Shown: positions 28,409 through 38,785 of the stretch, piece by piece | How the letters are laid out: each line of letters starts with the position of its first letter | How positions within the stretch are numbered: position 1 is the stretch's first letter | Origin: Martelella sp. NC20 | GTDB lineage: Bacteria > Pseudomonadota > Alphaproteobacteria > Rhizobiales > Rhizobiaceae | DNA length: 64,000 nt | NCBI RefSeq assembly: GCF_013459645.1 | Contig: NZ_CP054861.1 | Location: 292,501-356,500, forward strand | Direction of reading: 5' to 3' | Program-made: the position numbers and the translations under genes | Notes under the pieces: model-generated | Told to the model about the DNA's origin: nothing | The model's database searches: none | Seen by the model: the letters and a program-made list of their open reading frames with translations, nothing else

Positions 28409-28558
28409 TCAGTTGGCCGCGGCAAGCGCGCATGGGTCGATCCCATAGGCGGGCGCGCATCCGGCCTTTCCCGCGGCAACGCTGCCGGGAGCGGCCAGTG
28501 AAGCCGCCATGATCATCAATGCCGCGCCTGCGAACAAAACAGCGATAGACTTACCCAT
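28409..28558 (-). CDS. Possible small exported protein
   Basis: The open frame of 49 residues begins MGKSIAVLFAGAALMI, a good signal peptide with an A-x-A-like site near 28, leaving a mature peptide of about 20 residues with two cysteines (GCAPAYGIDPCA). An upstream in-frame ATG at 28597 would add a basic stretch (MIKRVRIKKVSG). I do not recognise it. It is the only likely content of the 435-bp space between bfd and the epimerase gene. Confidence 0.35.
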   Translation of the reverse strand: MGKSIAVLFAGAALMIMAASLAAPGSVAAGKAGCAPAYGIDPCALAAAN

Positions 28559-28710
28559 CGTTCCAGAGACCTTTTTGATACGAACCCGCTTGATCATCTT
28601 CGCGATGACTTTTCAATAAACAGTAAAGGCGCAACTACTGTGACAGGTTCCGGAATGTGGCGAAATTTTGTGGAAATGTGCGCGGGATATGCACCCGCGC
28701 CATTATTCCG

Positions 28711-29682
28711 TCAAGCGGTTTTCCCGAACTGGCCGTGCTGACGGTACTGAACGAGGTAAGTTTGCAACACCACCTCAAGCTGCGCCGGACGGATGCCGAG
28801 GCCGCTGAGGGTGCGCCCCTCCGCTTCCGCCTCGTCGGAGACGATATTGTCGGCCTTCAGCAGCTTGACCTGATCGGCCGTCAACGGCGGCGCAACGAAC
28901 GGAATGAGGCCGGCGATGCCGCCGAACAGTGACGCGAGGCCGAACGGCATGGAGAGGAGCGCCCGCTTGCGGCCGGTCACCTTCAGCACCAGTTCGAGAC
29001 ATTCGCGGAACGTCAGCACATCGCGGCCGCCGAGTTCGTAGACCGTGCCGGCCTGAAGCTTGCCTTCGACGGAGCGCGCGATCACTTCGGCAACGTCTCC
29101 GACATAGACCGGCTGGAACTTCGTCTCGCCGCCGCCGATCAGCGGCAGGATCGGCGAAAGCAGGGACATCTTTCCGAACTTGTTGAAGAAATCGTCCTCG
29201 GGGCCGAAGATGATCGAGGGCCGCACGATCACCGCATCCGGACAGATCTCGCGGATCGAGGCTTCCGCCTCGCCCTTGGAGCGGGCGTAATCGGAGGGGC
29301 TGTCAGCATCGGCGCCGATGGCGGAGACGTGGGTGAGCCCAGCCCCTGCGGCGCGGGCAGCCTCGGCCACGAGGCGCGCGCCCTCCGTCTGCACCGCATC
29401 GAAGCCGTTCTTGCCGCTTTCAAACAGGATGCCGACGCAATTGACGACATGGTCGGCGCCGTGCACGGCGCGGCGGACCGAATCTTCATAGCGCAGATTG
29501 GCCTGGATGAAGGTGATCTGGCCGACATTGCCGAGCGGCTGGAGAAACAGCGCGAGATCGGGGCGACGGACCGCGACGCGGATGCGATATCCCCGTTTGG
29601 CGAGCGCCCGGACGACATAGCGACCGACAAAACCGGAACCGCCGAAGACCGTGACCAGCGGGGGGATGTTCGATAGCGTCAT
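28711..29682 (-). CDS. NAD(P)-binding epimerase-like protein (NDUFA9-like SDR)
   Basis: The 323-residue atypical extended SDR has an N-terminal Rossmann motif VFGGSGFVGRYVVRAL (GxxGxxG) and a region VNCVGILFESGKNGFDAVQ, typical of the complex I NDUFA9/UbiE-associated bacterial family. The YxxxK motif appears as YARSKGEAE. NDUFA9-like proteins are linked to respiratory chain assembly; here the neighbour is pyrF, so no functional link is evident. Confidence 0.88.
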   Translation of the reverse strand: MTLSNIPPLVTVFGGSGFVGRYVVRALAKRGYRIRVAVRRPDLALFLQPLGNVGQITFIQANLRYEDSVRRAVHGADHVVNCVGILFESGKNGFDAVQTEGARLVAEAARAAGAGLTHVSAIGADADSPSDYARSKGEAEASIREICPDAVIVRPSIIFGPEDDFFNKFGKMSLLSPILPLIGGGETKFQPVYVGDVAEVIARSVEGKLQAGTVYELGGRDVLTFRECLELVLKVTGRKRALLSMPFGLASLFGGIAGLIPFVAPPLTADQVKLLKADNIVSDEAEAEGRTLSGLGIRPAQLEVVLQTYLVQYRQHGQFGKTA

Positions 29683-29811
29683 GGCAAGCCTCTAGTTTGG
29701 ATGATCGCTTTCCCTTAGCCCAATCTCCGCCCAAGGTGAAGGGACAAGACGTCGCGGCGGTTAATATCATACCACCGAAAACGGCCCTGCGTGGCCCCGG
29801 CGGCGCAGGCA

Positions 29812-30522
29812 TCAGCCGTTCGCGGCCTCCAGCATCTCTGCCTGGATATCATCGACAATCCGCCGAGCGGCGGCTTTCGGGTCGTCGGCATTGACGATCG
29901 GACGGCCGACCACGAGATGGCTGGCGCCGGCGGCGATCGCCTTACGCGGCGTCATCACCCGCTTCTGGTCGTCGGCAACGGAGCCCGCGGGACGGATGCC
30001 CGGCGTCACCAGCGCCATTTCGGGGCCGATCACACCGCGCACCAGCCGGGCTTCGGCGGCCGAACAGACAACCCCGCCCATGCCCGCCTCGGCCGCCTGA
30101 CGGGCGCGCCTTTCCACAAGAGCGGTGGCGGTAACGTTATAGCCGGCTTCGATCAGGTCTTCATCGTCCATCGAGGTCAGTACGCTGACGCCGAGCAGGC
30201 AGAGTTGCGAGCCGGCCGCCGCCGCGACCGCCGCGCGCATCGCCTTCGGATAGGCATGCAGCGTCAGCATCGTCACCCCCATCTTCGCGATGCTCTCGAC
30301 GCCCTTCGCAACCGTGTTGTCGATATCGAGGAGCTTCATGTCGAGGAAGACCTGCTTGCCGTCCTCGGCCAGTTCGCGCGCCAGCGAAAGCCCGCCGGCG
30401 AAGACGAGCTGGTAACCGATCTTGTAGAAGGAAACGGTATCGCCGAGGGTTTCGACCATGGTTTCGGCCGCGGCCACGGTTGGAACATCGAGGCTTAGGA
30501 TGAGGCGATCGCGTGCAGGCAT
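29812..30522 (-). CDS. pyrF: Orotidine 5'-phosphate decarboxylase
   Basis: The 236-residue TIM-barrel enzyme catalyses the last step of UMP synthesis. The catalytic D-x-K-x-x-D set appears in [14 protein letters not shown], and the phosphate-binding loop in TPGIRPAG and LVVGRPI. Dimeric, cytoplasmic. A stop-to-start gap of about 100 bp separates it from upstream dnaN on the same strand. Confidence 0.96.
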   Translation of the reverse strand: MPARDRLILSLDVPTVAAAETMVETLGDTVSFYKIGYQLVFAGGLSLARELAEDGKQVFLDMKLLDIDNTVAKGVESIAKMGVTMLTLHAYPKAMRAAVAAAAGSQLCLLGVSVLTSMDDEDLIEAGYNVTATALVERRARQAAEAGMGGVVCSAAEARLVRGVIGPEMALVTPGIRPAGSVADDQKRVMTPRKAIAAGASHLVVGRPIVNADDPKAAARRIVDDIQAEMLEAANG

Positions 30523-30619
30523 GTCATGGCTCCTTCGTCTCGTTTCACCGCGACTGAAGTCGCATAAAAACGGCCGCGCGCAAAGCGAAAAAGGCCCGGG
30601 TCTGCGGCCGAGGCCTCCG

Positions 30620-31738
30620 TTAAACCCGCATCGGCATCAGCACGTAGAGCGCATTCTGGTTGTCGGTGTCGCGCACCAGCGTGGGCGAGCCGGCATCGGC
30701 GAACAGGAACACCGCCTCGTCGCCGGTGAGCTGGCCGGTGATGTCGAGCAGATATTTGGCGTTGAAGCCGATATCCATCGGCTCGCTGTCATAGCCGACG
30801 GCAAGCTCGTCCGTGGCGCTGCCCGAATCGGGGTTGTTGACGGTGAGCGTGAGCTGGCCTTCCGCAAGCGACAGCTTGACCGCGCGCCCGCGTTCGGACG
30901 AGACGGTCGAAACGCGGTCGACGGCCCTGGTGAAATCGGCACAGTCGATGCGCATCTCGCGGTCGTTATTGGCGGGAATCACGCGCTGGTAATCCGGGAA
31001 GGTGCCGTCGATCAGCTTCGAGGTGATGATCACCGACCCGATGGTGAAGCGGATCTTGGCATCGGAAACCTCGACCGCGACGATCACGTCGGGATCATCG
31101 AGCAGCTTCTGCAGTTCGCCGACCGTCTTGCGCGGAATGATCACGCCCGGCATGTTTTCGCAGCCCGACGGTGCGTCGATCTCGGCGCGCGCCAGGCGGT
31201 GGCCGTCTGTCGCAACCGCGCGCAGTTTCAGCGCCTTGCCCTCGGCCATGGCGTGGAAAAAGATGCCGTTCAGGTAGTAGCGCGTCTCCTCGGTCGAGAT
31301 CGCGAACTGGGTGCGGTCGATCAGCATCTTCAGATCGCTCGCCTTCAGCTTGAAGGCGTGGCTGAACGCGCCGGCGGTCAGATCGGGAAAATCCTCCTGC
31401 GGCAGGCATTGCAGCGAGAACTTGGATTTGCCCGAGGCGACCGAAATCGTCTGGCCGTCCGTGGCGGTCGCAAGCGAGACCTCGGCGCCATCGGCAAGCT
31501 TGCGCACGATTTCGTAGAGCAGATGGGCCGGCACGGTGGTCGCGCCCGCCTGCTCGACCATGGCCGCCGTCTTCTCGGTGATTTCGAGATCGAGGTCGGT
31601 CGCCTTCATCTCCAGATCGCCGCCCTCGGCCTTGAGCAGGACATTGGAGAGAATCGGAATGGTGTTGCGCCGCTCGACCACGCGATGCACGTGGTTCAGG
31701 GACTTCAGCAGGTTGGATCTCTCAAGCGTGATACGCAT
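30620..31738 (-). CDS. dnaN: DNA polymerase III beta clamp
   Basis: The 372-residue sliding clamp comprises three clamp folds (1-120, 125-245, 250-372). [17 protein letters not shown] opens the protein and the C-terminal [11 protein letters not shown] closes it as in other rhizobia. The ATG at 31738 was chosen; a frame opening at 31837 adds 33 residues with no ribosome site. It is divergent from rsmI and not adjacent to dnaA, unlike in many bacteria. Confidence 0.97.
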   Translation of the reverse strand: MRITLERSNLLKSLNHVHRVVERRNTIPILSNVLLKAEGGDLEMKATDLDLEITEKTAAMVEQAGATTVPAHLLYEIVRKLADGAEVSLATATDGQTISVASGKSKFSLQCLPQEDFPDLTAGAFSHAFKLKASDLKMLIDRTQFAISTEETRYYLNGIFFHAMAEGKALKLRAVATDGHRLARAEIDAPSGCENMPGVIIPRKTVGELQKLLDDPDVIVAVEVSDAKIRFTIGSVIITSKLIDGTFPDYQRVIPANNDREMRIDCADFTRAVDRVSTVSSERGRAVKLSLAEGQLTLTVNNPDSGSATDELAVGYDSEPMDIGFNAKYLLDITGQLTGDEAVFLFADAGSPTLVRDTDNQNALYVLMPMRV

Positions 31739-31940
31739 GACTTTCGCTTTCACTCTTATTACGCGGACGGCGACGGGCATGCGCCGCAGGGGCGCAGGCG
31801 GGCTGACAAAATGACAGCAAATCCGGCCCGATTGCAAGGGGCGAGCCGCCCTCCATCCCCAGTGATTGCAGGCTGGGCCTTTCCTCCCCTTGCGGCCTCC
31901 GCTGCGCCATGGTCAAACGGACGGTGAAAATACCGGGAAA

Positions 31941-32834
31941 ATGACGATGGACGACAACAGCAATCGGTTCGAAATCGCGGGCCATTCGATCGAGGCGCGG
32001 CCGCTCTCGCCGGCGCTCTATCTGGTGGCGACCCCGATCGGCAATCTCGGCGACATCACCATCCGCGCGCTGGAGACGATCGCCGGCGCCGATATTCTCG
32101 CCTGCGAGGATACCCGCGTCACCCGCAAGCTTCTCGATCGTTTCGCGATCCGCAAGCGGCCCTATGCCTATCACGAGCACAACGCCGAAAAGGCGGGCGA
32201 AAAGCTGATGGAGGCCCTGCGCGCGGGCAAGACCGTGGCGCTGGTTTCCGACGCCGGTACGCCGCTGGTTTCCGACCCCGGTTACAGGCTGGCGCAGCAT
32301 GCGATTGAAGAGGGCATCGCCGTGGTGCCGATCCCGGGCGCTTCCGCGCCGCTTGCGGCCCTTGTGGGCGCGGGCCTGCCGAGCGATGCATTCCTGTTCG
32401 CCGGTTTCCTGCCGAGCAAGGACAAGGCGCGCCGCGACCGGCTTGCCGAACTGGCCGAGGTGCCGGCAACGCTCGCCTTCTTCGAATCCCCCCACCGCAT
32501 CGCCGCCACGCTTGAGGCGGCAGCCGATGTGCTTGGCGGCGAGCGGCCGGCCGCCGTCTGCCGCGAACTGACCAAGACCCACGAGACCTTCCGGCGCGGA
32601 ACGCTTATGGACCTTGCGGAAAGCTATCGCGGCGAGACGGTCAAGGGCGAGATCGTGCTGCTGATCGGCCCGCCGCTTGCCGAGGCGGCCCCGGAGGCCG
32701 GCGACGTGGCCGCGCTGTTGGAGGCGCTTGCCGCCGATATGCCAACGGCCAAGGCTGCCGCGGAGGCGGCAAGGCAGACCGGCCTGCCACGCAAGGATCT
32801 CTACCGGCAGCTTCTGGCAATGAAGAATGGCTGA
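31941..32834 (+). CDS. rsmI: 16S rRNA (cytidine-1402-2'-O)-methyltransferase
   Basis: The 297-residue tetrapyrrole-methylase-fold enzyme uses SAM to methylate C1402 in the ribosomal P site. Conserved: ALYLVATPIGNLGDITIRAL, ILACEDTRVTRKLL, ALVSDAGTPLVSDPGYRL, and FFESPHRI. Either ATG 31941 or ATG 31947 may be used. Its end overlaps yraN by 8 bp, a typical pair. Confidence 0.95.
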   Translation: MTMDDNSNRFEIAGHSIEARPLSPALYLVATPIGNLGDITIRALETIAGADILACEDTRVTRKLLDRFAIRKRPYAYHEHNAEKAGEKLMEALRAGKTVALVSDAGTPLVSDPGYRLAQHAIEEGIAVVPIPGASAPLAALVGAGLPSDAFLFAGFLPSKDKARRDRLAELAEVPATLAFFESPHRIAATLEAAADVLGGERPAAVCRELTKTHETFRRGTLMDLAESYRGETVKGEIVLLIGPPLAEAAPEAGDVAALLEALAADMPTAKAAAEAARQTGLPRKDLYRQLLAMKNG

Positions 32835-33189
32835 CGCGCCGAAGAAGCGCCGGAAGGCCGAACGGCGCGGCCGCTTCGCCGAAGGCGTCGCGGTCCTCTA
32901 TCTGCGGTTCAAGGGCTACCGCATTGTCGCCACCCGTTACAAAACCCATGCCGGCGAGATCGATATCATCGCCCGAAGGGGCGATCTGGCAGTCTTCGTC
33001 GAGGTCAAGGCGCGGCGCGCGGCGCAAGTGGCGGTCGATGCCGTGACCCCTTCCGCAATGCGCCGCATCCGCGCGGCCTCGGATGTCTGGCTGTCGCGCC
33101 AGGCCGACGCACACCGGCTGTCGCAGCGCTACGACATCGTCGCCTGCCTTCCGGGCCGGCTGCCGCGGCATTTTCCCGACGCTTTCTGA
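32827..33189 (+). CDS. yraN: YraN family (UPF0102) nuclease-fold protein
   Basis: The 120-residue small protein has an endonuclease-like core: G-x-x-G-E-I-D (HAGEIDIIARR) and FVEVKARR, matching the E-x-K of restriction-like folds. The exact role in bacteria is not settled. It overlaps rsmI. Confidence 0.92.
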   Translation: MADAPKKRRKAERRGRFAEGVAVLYLRFKGYRIVATRYKTHAGEIDIIARRGDLAVFVEVKARRAAQVAVDAVTPSAMRRIRAASDVWLSRQADAHRLSQRYDIVACLPGRLPRHFPDAF

Positions 33190-33213
33190 CCCGGAACCCG
33201 CGGTTTAACAATT

Positions 33214-33242
33214 CTGCAACAAAACCGTCGTCTGCCCGTCAC
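33214..33242 (+). promoter_or_regulatory. Candidate Pho box upstream of ugpB
   Basis: Three heptamers, CTGCAAC, CCGTCGT and CCGTCAC, are spaced by exactly 4 bp (11-bp period). Each of the last two matches 5 of 7 positions of CTGTCAT. The site lies about 65 bp before the ugpB start. Confidence 0.55.
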
Positions 33243-33305
33243 AGCACGGGGCTACCCCGGCGATCATCATCGCAGCCGATGATTTTCGAACCGGGGAATT
33301 TGATC

Positions 33306-34604
33306 ATGAAGAAATTCGTTCTGGCCGCGCTTGTCGCCGGCCTTTCCACTTCGAGCGCTCTCGCCGCCACCGACATCACCTGGTGGCATGGCATGGGCGG
33401 CAAGAACCAGGAGATCATCAACGAGATCTCCAAGCGCTTCAATGAAAGCCAGGATGCCTGCAGCCTGACGCCGGTTTCCAAGGGCACCTACGAGGAAGCG
33501 CTTGCTTCCGGCATCGCCGCCTTCCGCTCCGGCGAACAGCCCAACATTCTTCAGGTGTTCGATGCCGGCGCTGCCACCATCATGAACGCCAAGGGCGCCG
33601 CCGTCCCGGCTGAAGACCTCATCAAGAACGCCGGCTACGACTTCAACCGCGAGAACTTCATCGAGGGCGTACGCTATTTCTACGCTGACGCCGATGGCAA
33701 ATTCGTCGGCATGCCGTTCAACTCCTCGGCTCCGATCATGTACATCAACACCGAGGCTTTCGAGAAAGCCGGCGTCGAGCCGCCCAAGACCTGGGAAGAG
33801 TTCGAGGCCGTCGCTCCCGCCCTCAAGGATGCCGGTTACATCCCGCTCGTCCAGTCGCAGTTGACCTGGGAAATGACCGAGAACTTCTTCTCGCGCAACA
33901 ATCTCCAGTTCGCGACCAACAACAACGGCTATGACAGCGTCGAAGGCACCGAAATCCTCGTCAACACGCCTGAGCATGTCATGATGTATGAGAAGCTCAA
34001 GGAATGGTACGACGAAGGCTATTTCGGTTATTTCGGCGCCGGCTGGTCCGACAACCAGAAGCCTTTTGAGGAAAACAAGGTAGCGCTCTGGGTCGGCTCT
34101 TCCGGTTCCTTCGGCGGTCTCCAGAGCACCGCCCAGATGCCGTTCTCGGCGACCTTCCTGCCCTATTGGAACGCGATCGACGGCGCCGGCACCAACTCCT
34201 TCATCGGCGGCGCGGCGCTGTTTGCCCTTTCCGGCAAGTCCGACGACCAGAACAAGTGCACCGCCGACTTCTTCGAATTCCTGACCTCGCCGGAAATCCA
34301 GTATTTCTGGCACAAGTCCACCGGTTATGTTCCGGTCACCACCGCCGCCTATGAACTGGCCAAGGAAGACGGCTGGTACAACGAACAGCCGGTTGCCGAG
34401 GTCGGCATCCAGCAGCTGTCGCTGCCGGGCGGCGAATGGTCCAAGGGCTACCGCATGGGCTTCTACCCGCAGATCCGCGAAGTGATGGAACGCGAATACA
34501 ACAAGATCTTCGCCGGCGAGACCTCGGTTGAAGATGCGATGGCAACGATCGAGCAGGAAGGCAATGCCCTTCTCGCCCGCTTCGCCAAGACCGCGACCAA
34601 TTAA
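33306..34604 (+). CDS. ugpB: Glycerol-3-phosphate ABC transporter substrate-binding protein
   Basis: The 432-residue periplasmic protein has a Sec signal peptide (1-20, cleavage after ALA). Type I extracellular solute-binding fold with WWHGMGGKNQEIINEI near the mature N-terminus, SKGTYEEALASGIAAFR and PFNSSAPIMYINTEAF, all of which match UgpB proteins. The following genes are ugpA, ugpE and ugpC, so sn-glycerol-3-phosphate or a glycerophosphodiester is the likely ligand. A candidate Pho box lies upstream and a hairpin terminator follows. Confidence 0.93.
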   Translation: MKKFVLAALVAGLSTSSALAATDITWWHGMGGKNQEIINEISKRFNESQDACSLTPVSKGTYEEALASGIAAFRSGEQPNILQVFDAGAATIMNAKGAAVPAEDLIKNAGYDFNRENFIEGVRYFYADADGKFVGMPFNSSAPIMYINTEAFEKAGVEPPKTWEEFEAVAPALKDAGYIPLVQSQLTWEMTENFFSRNNLQFATNNNGYDSVEGTEILVNTPEHVMMYEKLKEWYDEGYFGYFGAGWSDNQKPFEENKVALWVGSSGSFGGLQSTAQMPFSATFLPYWNAIDGAGTNSFIGGAALFALSGKSDDQNKCTADFFEFLTSPEIQYFWHKSTGYVPVTTAAYELAKEDGWYNEQPVAEVGIQQLSLPGGEWSKGYRMGFYPQIREVMEREYNKIFAGETSVEDAMATIEQEGNALLARFAKTATN

Positions 34605-34628
34605 GGGGCCTACCCTTGTCGCTGACGG

Positions 34629-34654
34629 TCCGGGGGCTAACGCCCCCGGATTTT
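34629..34654 (+). terminator. Intra-operon terminator after ugpB
   Basis: TCCGGGGGC-TAAC-GCCCCCGGA followed by TTTT is a strong rho-independent-type hairpin, 25 bp after ugpB and before ugpA. It would give more binding protein than permease. Confidence 0.75.
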
Positions 34655-34760
34655 GGCGCATCCAGGGAGGATGTGAGGGCTACCGTCCGAAGCCGGCGAT
34701 TTTTTGCGTTTAAACCCGCATCAGGTTCCCGACTTCACGATGAGCGACCACCTTTCGGCT

Positions 34761-34915
34761 CGTCATGCTCGGGCCTGTCCCGAGCATCTAATCACCTCCG
34801 TCGCGAGAGGAGTGAGCGTGTCCGGAAGCGTCGCCTCGCACGCCGTGCTCTAACCCGCATACGCCCGTCGTGCGGTTGTGTGCTTGGATCCTCGGGTCAA
34901 GCCCGAGGATGACGC
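34761..34915. repeat. Palindrome-ended mosaic repeat, copy 4, inside the ugp operon
   Basis: The 155-bp element begins CGTCATGCTCGGGCC and ends CCCGAGGATGACG with hairpins at both ends, closely matching copies 1 and 5. It lies in the 357-bp ugpB-ugpA gap, which otherwise holds only the terminator. Confidence 0.8.
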
Positions 34916-34961
34916 CGGTGGGGCGGGAGCGCGAACGCTCCGACCGTAACAGGAAAACACT

Positions 34962-35843
34962 ATGAAGCGCGTCCAGTTCTCATCGCCCCTGCTGCCCTAT
35001 CTTTTCGTGCTGCCGCAGATGGCGATCATCGTGGTCTTCTTCTACTGGCCATCGGCGCAGGCGATCCGTTCGTCCTTCTTTCTCGAGGACCCGTTCGGTT
35101 TCGGCGAGACCTTCGTCGGTTTCGACAATTACGCCGATGCGCTGACCTCCTCCTACTATCTGCATGTCGCGCAGTTCACCGTGATCTTCACCATCATCGT
35201 GACCTTCCTGTCGCTCTCGCTCGGGCTGCTGCTGGCCTCCAAGGCCGATGACGTCATCCGCGGGTCGAGCAGCTACAAGACGCTGCTGATCTCGGTCTAT
35301 GCGATCGCGCCGCCGGTTGCGGGCCTCCTGGGCATGATGTTCTTCGACCAGCATATCGGCCCGTTCGTGAAGTTTGCCTCCTGGTTCGGCTGGGACATGA
35401 AGGTCGGCATCGACTATTACGACACCGCCTTTGCGATGATCACAGTCGCGGTATGGAAACAGATCCCTTACAATTTCATCTTCTTCCTGTCCGGGCTGCA
35501 ATCGATCCCGGTGTCCGTGCGCGAGGCGGCGGCGATCGACAACCGCTCGCGCTTCGGCCGGTTTTGGACCGTGACGCTGCCGCTTCTGGCGCCGACGGCG
35601 TTCTTCCTGCTGATCATCAACATGACCTATTCGCTGTTCGACACGTTCGGCATCATCGACGTGATCGTCAAGGACAAGGCCGCCAACAACCCGATCACGC
35701 TGGTCTACAAGGTCTATATGGACGGCTTCCGCGGCAATGATATCGGCGGCTCGGCGGCGCAATCGGTGATCCTGATGATCATCGTCCTGGCGCTTACCTT
35801 CTTCCAGTTCCGCTTCATCGAGCGGCGCGTCCACTACAATTGA
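34962..35843 (+). CDS. ugpA: Glycerol-3-phosphate ABC transporter permease
   Basis: The 293-residue permease has six helices of the MalF/UgpA type. LLPYLFVLPQMAIIVVFFYWPS at the N-terminus (two overlapping parts) and the EAA loop EAAAIDNRSRFGRFWTVTLP for the ATPase contact are seen. It precedes ugpE by 10 bp. The start ATG 34962 follows a purine-rich AACAGGAAA site. Confidence 0.94.
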   Translation: MKRVQFSSPLLPYLFVLPQMAIIVVFFYWPSAQAIRSSFFLEDPFGFGETFVGFDNYADALTSSYYLHVAQFTVIFTIIVTFLSLSLGLLLASKADDVIRGSSSYKTLLISVYAIAPPVAGLLGMMFFDQHIGPFVKFASWFGWDMKVGIDYYDTAFAMITVAVWKQIPYNFIFFLSGLQSIPVSVREAAAIDNRSRFGRFWTVTLPLLAPTAFFLLIINMTYSLFDTFGIIDVIVKDKAANNPITLVYKVYMDGFRGNDIGGSAAQSVILMIIVLALTFFQFRFIERRVHYN

Positions 35844-35853
35844 GGCCGGCGCC

Positions 35854-36696
35854 ATGCACAGAACCAAACTGATCGACCATATCATTCTGCTGTTCGGCGT
35901 GTTCATCATGATCGGCCCGGTCTTCGTGGCGTTCATGACCTCCACCCACAATGCGCTCGACGTTCATATGAACGGCCTGCAGGTGAGCTGGGGCGGCGAT
36001 TTCGTCGAGACCTACACGGAACTGTTAACCCGCAAGGGCGGCTTCACCGGCGAGGTGACCGGCGCGCGCATGGTGATGAATTCCTTCATCCTCGGCATCG
36101 GCTTCGCCGTCGGCAAGATCGTTCTTTCGATGCTGGCCGCCTATGGCCTCGTCTATTTCCGCTCGCGGTTTTCGACGCTGTTCTTCTGGATGATCTTCAC
36201 CACGCTGCTGCTGCCGCTCGAAGTGCGCATCCTGCCCTCCTACGACGTGATGACCAAGCTTGGCCTGATCAACACCTATACCGGCCTGATCGTGCCGCTT
36301 CTGGCATCGGCCACCGGTACGTTCTTCTTCCGCCAGTTCTTCAAGTCGATCCCCGATGAACTGCTGGAAGCCGCCCGCATCGATGGCGCCGGGCCGATAA
36401 AATTCTTCATCGACATTCTGGTGCCGCTGTCGAAGACGATGATCGCCGCGATCTTCATCATCATGTTCGTCTATGGCTGGAACCAGTATCTGTGGCCGAT
36501 GATCATGACCAATGACGAGAGCTTCTACACGCTGGTGCGCGGCATCAAGCAGATCCTGCTGGTCTGGGTCGGCTCCCAGATCCCCGAATATAATCAGGCC
36601 TTCGCCCTTGCCGTGCTCGCCATGCTGCCGCCCGTTCTGATGGTGGTGATCTTCCAGAGCTGGTTCATCAAGGGCCTGACCGAAAGCGACAAATAG
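35854..36696 (+). CDS. ugpE: Glycerol-3-phosphate ABC transporter permease
   Basis: The 280-residue second permease of the UgpE/MalG type has six helices, a long periplasmic loop after helix 1 and the EAA loop [21 protein letters not shown]-terminal [13 protein letters not shown] is the usual UgpE end. It pairs with UgpA in the membrane. Confidence 0.94.
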   Translation: MHRTKLIDHIILLFGVFIMIGPVFVAFMTSTHNALDVHMNGLQVSWGGDFVETYTELLTRKGGFTGEVTGARMVMNSFILGIGFAVGKIVLSMLAAYGLVYFRSRFSTLFFWMIFTTLLLPLEVRILPSYDVMTKLGLINTYTGLIVPLLASATGTFFFRQFFKSIPDELLEAARIDGAGPIKFFIDILVPLSKTMIAAIFIIMFVYGWNQYLWPMIMTNDESFYTLVRGIKQILLVWVGSQIPEYNQAFALAVLAMLPPVLMVVIFQSWFIKGLTESDK

Positions 36697-36707
36697 GAAC
36701 AGCGACG

Positions 36708-37760
36708 ATGTCAGCAATCGAAATCTCTAAGGTTTCAAAGATCTATGCCGGCGATCAGCGCGCGGTCGACGCCGTCGATATCGTGATCGCCGATGGCGAG
36801 TTCATCGTGCTGGTCGGCCCGTCCGGCTGCGGCAAGTCGACCCTGCTGCGCATGGTGGCGGGCCTTGAGACCATCACCGAGGGCGAGGTCAGGATCGCCG
36901 GCAAGGTGGTCAACAAAAAGGACCCGGCCGAGCGCGATATCGCCATGGTGTTCCAGAACTACGCGCTCTATCCGCACATGACGGTCTACAACAACCTCGC
37001 CTACGGCCTGAAAAATCGCGGTACGCCGAAGGCCGAAATCGAGGAACGGGTCGCGGAAGCCGCCCGCATGCTGGAGCTTGAGCCCTATCTGGAACGCAAG
37101 CCGCGCGCGCTTTCCGGCGGCCAGCGCCAGCGCGTGGCCATGGGTCGGGCGATCGTGCGCAAGCCCGCCGCCTTCCTGTTCGACGAGCCGCTGTCGAACC
37201 TCGACGCCAAGCTGCGCGTTTCGATGCGCGGCGAGATCAAGCACCTGCAGAAGCGTCTCGGCACCACCTCGATCTACGTCACCCACGACCAGCTTGAGGC
37301 GATGACGCTGGCCGACCGGCTGGTGGTGCTGAACGGCGGCAGGATCGAGCAGATCGGCACGCCGCTCGATGTCTATCACAAGCCAGCCTCCACCTTCGTC
37401 GCCAACTTCATCGGCTCGCCGGCGATGAACCTGGTTGAGGGCAAGCTTACTGAAGGCCGGCTCACGATCGGCGACAACAGCATGCAATTTTCAAGCGCGC
37501 CGCCCGCCGATGGCCCGGTCACCGTCGGCATCCGCCCGGAAGACCTGCAGCCGACGACGGGCGCCGGCCTCAAGGCCCGGCTCGACTATGTCGAGGAACT
37601 CGGCGCCACAAGGCTTGCCCATTGCCTGACCGGCGGCGAGCGGCTGACCGCGGCCCTTTCCCCCGAGATACCGCTTGCCGACGAACTCACCTTCGCGGTG
37701 TTGCCGGAAAAGCTGCATTTCTACGACCACGCCACCGGAAAGCGGCTTTCGAACGCCTGA
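36708..37760 (+). CDS. ugpC: Glycerol-3-phosphate ABC transporter ATPase
   Basis: The 350-residue ATPase of the MalK type has Walker [14 protein letters not shown]-loop [10 protein letters not shown], signature [14 protein letters not shown], Walker [12 protein letters not shown] and a C-terminal regulatory OB/TOBE domain (about 240-350). It starts 11 bp after ugpE. It powers UgpBAE import. Confidence 0.95.
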   Translation: MSAIEISKVSKIYAGDQRAVDAVDIVIADGEFIVLVGPSGCGKSTLLRMVAGLETITEGEVRIAGKVVNKKDPAERDIAMVFQNYALYPHMTVYNNLAYGLKNRGTPKAEIEERVAEAARMLELEPYLERKPRALSGGQRQRVAMGRAIVRKPAAFLFDEPLSNLDAKLRVSMRGEIKHLQKRLGTTSIYVTHDQLEAMTLADRLVVLNGGRIEQIGTPLDVYHKPASTFVANFIGSPAMNLVEGKLTEGRLTIGDNSMQFSSAPPADGPVTVGIRPEDLQPTTGAGLKARLDYVEELGATRLAHCLTGGERLTAALSPEIPLADELTFAVLPEKLHFYDHATGKRLSNA

Positions 37761-37837
37761 GCGTTGCCTGCGATTGCCAAGGGGCGACGCGATCACTAAA
37801 TATCGTGTCGCCTTAACCGAACCGGGACACACTTTTC

Positions 37838-38785
37838 ATGGCCGCAATCAAGAACGTCGCCGTCCAGATGGACCATATCTCCACCGTCAAGATTGCCGGC
37901 GATTCGACCTTTGCCATGAGTCTCGAGGCCCAGAACCGGGGCTACCGGCTGTTTCACTACACGCCGGACCGGCTGAGCCTGCGCGACGGCAAGGTGTTTG
38001 CGAGCGTCGAACCGATGACGCTGCGCGACATCGAAGGCGATCACTATACCCTCGGCGCGCCGGACAGGATCGATCTTTCGACCATGGATGTGGTGCTGCT
38101 GCGCCAGGACCCGCCCTTCGACATGGCCTATATCACCGCCACCCATCTGCTGGAGCGCATCCACCCGAAGACGCTGGTGGTCAATGATCCGGCCTGGGTG
38201 CGCAATTCGCCGGAGAAGATCTTCGTCACCGAATTCACCGACCTGATGCCGCCGACGCTGATCACCAGGGATGTCGGCGAAATCCGGCGTTTCCGCGAGG
38301 AGATGGGCGATATCATCCTGAAGCCGCTTTACGGCAATGGCGGCGCGGGCGTGTTTCATTCCACCCGCGACGACCGCAATTTCACATCGCTTCTGGAAAT
38401 GTTCGCACAGATGTTCCGCGAGCCCTATATCGCACAGGCCTATCTGCCCGCCGTGCGCAAGGGCGACAAGCGCATCATCCTGATCGACGGCGAATTCGCC
38501 GGCGCGATCAACCGGGTGCCGGCCGAGACCGACAGCCGCTCCAACATGCATGTCGGCGGCCGAGCGGAGGCCGCCGAACTGACCGAGCGCGAGAAGGAAA
38601 TCTGCGCCCGTATCGGCCCTTCGCTGAAGGAACGCGGTTTTATCCTGGTCGGCATCGATGTCATCGGCGACTATATGACGGAAATCAACGTCACCTCGCC
38701 CACCGGCATCCGCGAGGTCAAGAAATTCGGCGGCGCCGATATCGCCAGCCTGATGTGGGACGCGATCGAGAACAAGCGCCTATGA
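37838..38785 (+). CDS. gshB: Glutathione synthetase
   Basis: The 315-residue ATP-grasp enzyme joins gamma-glutamylcysteine and glycine. Conserved: [25 protein letters not shown], the ATP-grasp loop [13 protein letters not shown], and the metal site [12 protein letters not shown]. The last bases overlap the convergent TM2-protein stop (38780-38785). A 77-bp gap from ugpC suggests separate expression. Confidence 0.96.
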   Translation: MAAIKNVAVQMDHISTVKIAGDSTFAMSLEAQNRGYRLFHYTPDRLSLRDGKVFASVEPMTLRDIEGDHYTLGAPDRIDLSTMDVVLLRQDPPFDMAYITATHLLERIHPKTLVVNDPAWVRNSPEKIFVTEFTDLMPPTLITRDVGEIRRFREEMGDIILKPLYGNGGAGVFHSTRDDRNFTSLLEMFAQMFREPYIAQAYLPAVRKGDKRIILIDGEFAGAINRVPAETDSRSNMHVGGRAEAAELTEREKEICARIGPSLKERGFILVGIDVIGDYMTEINVTSPTGIREVKKFGGADIASLMWDAIENKRL

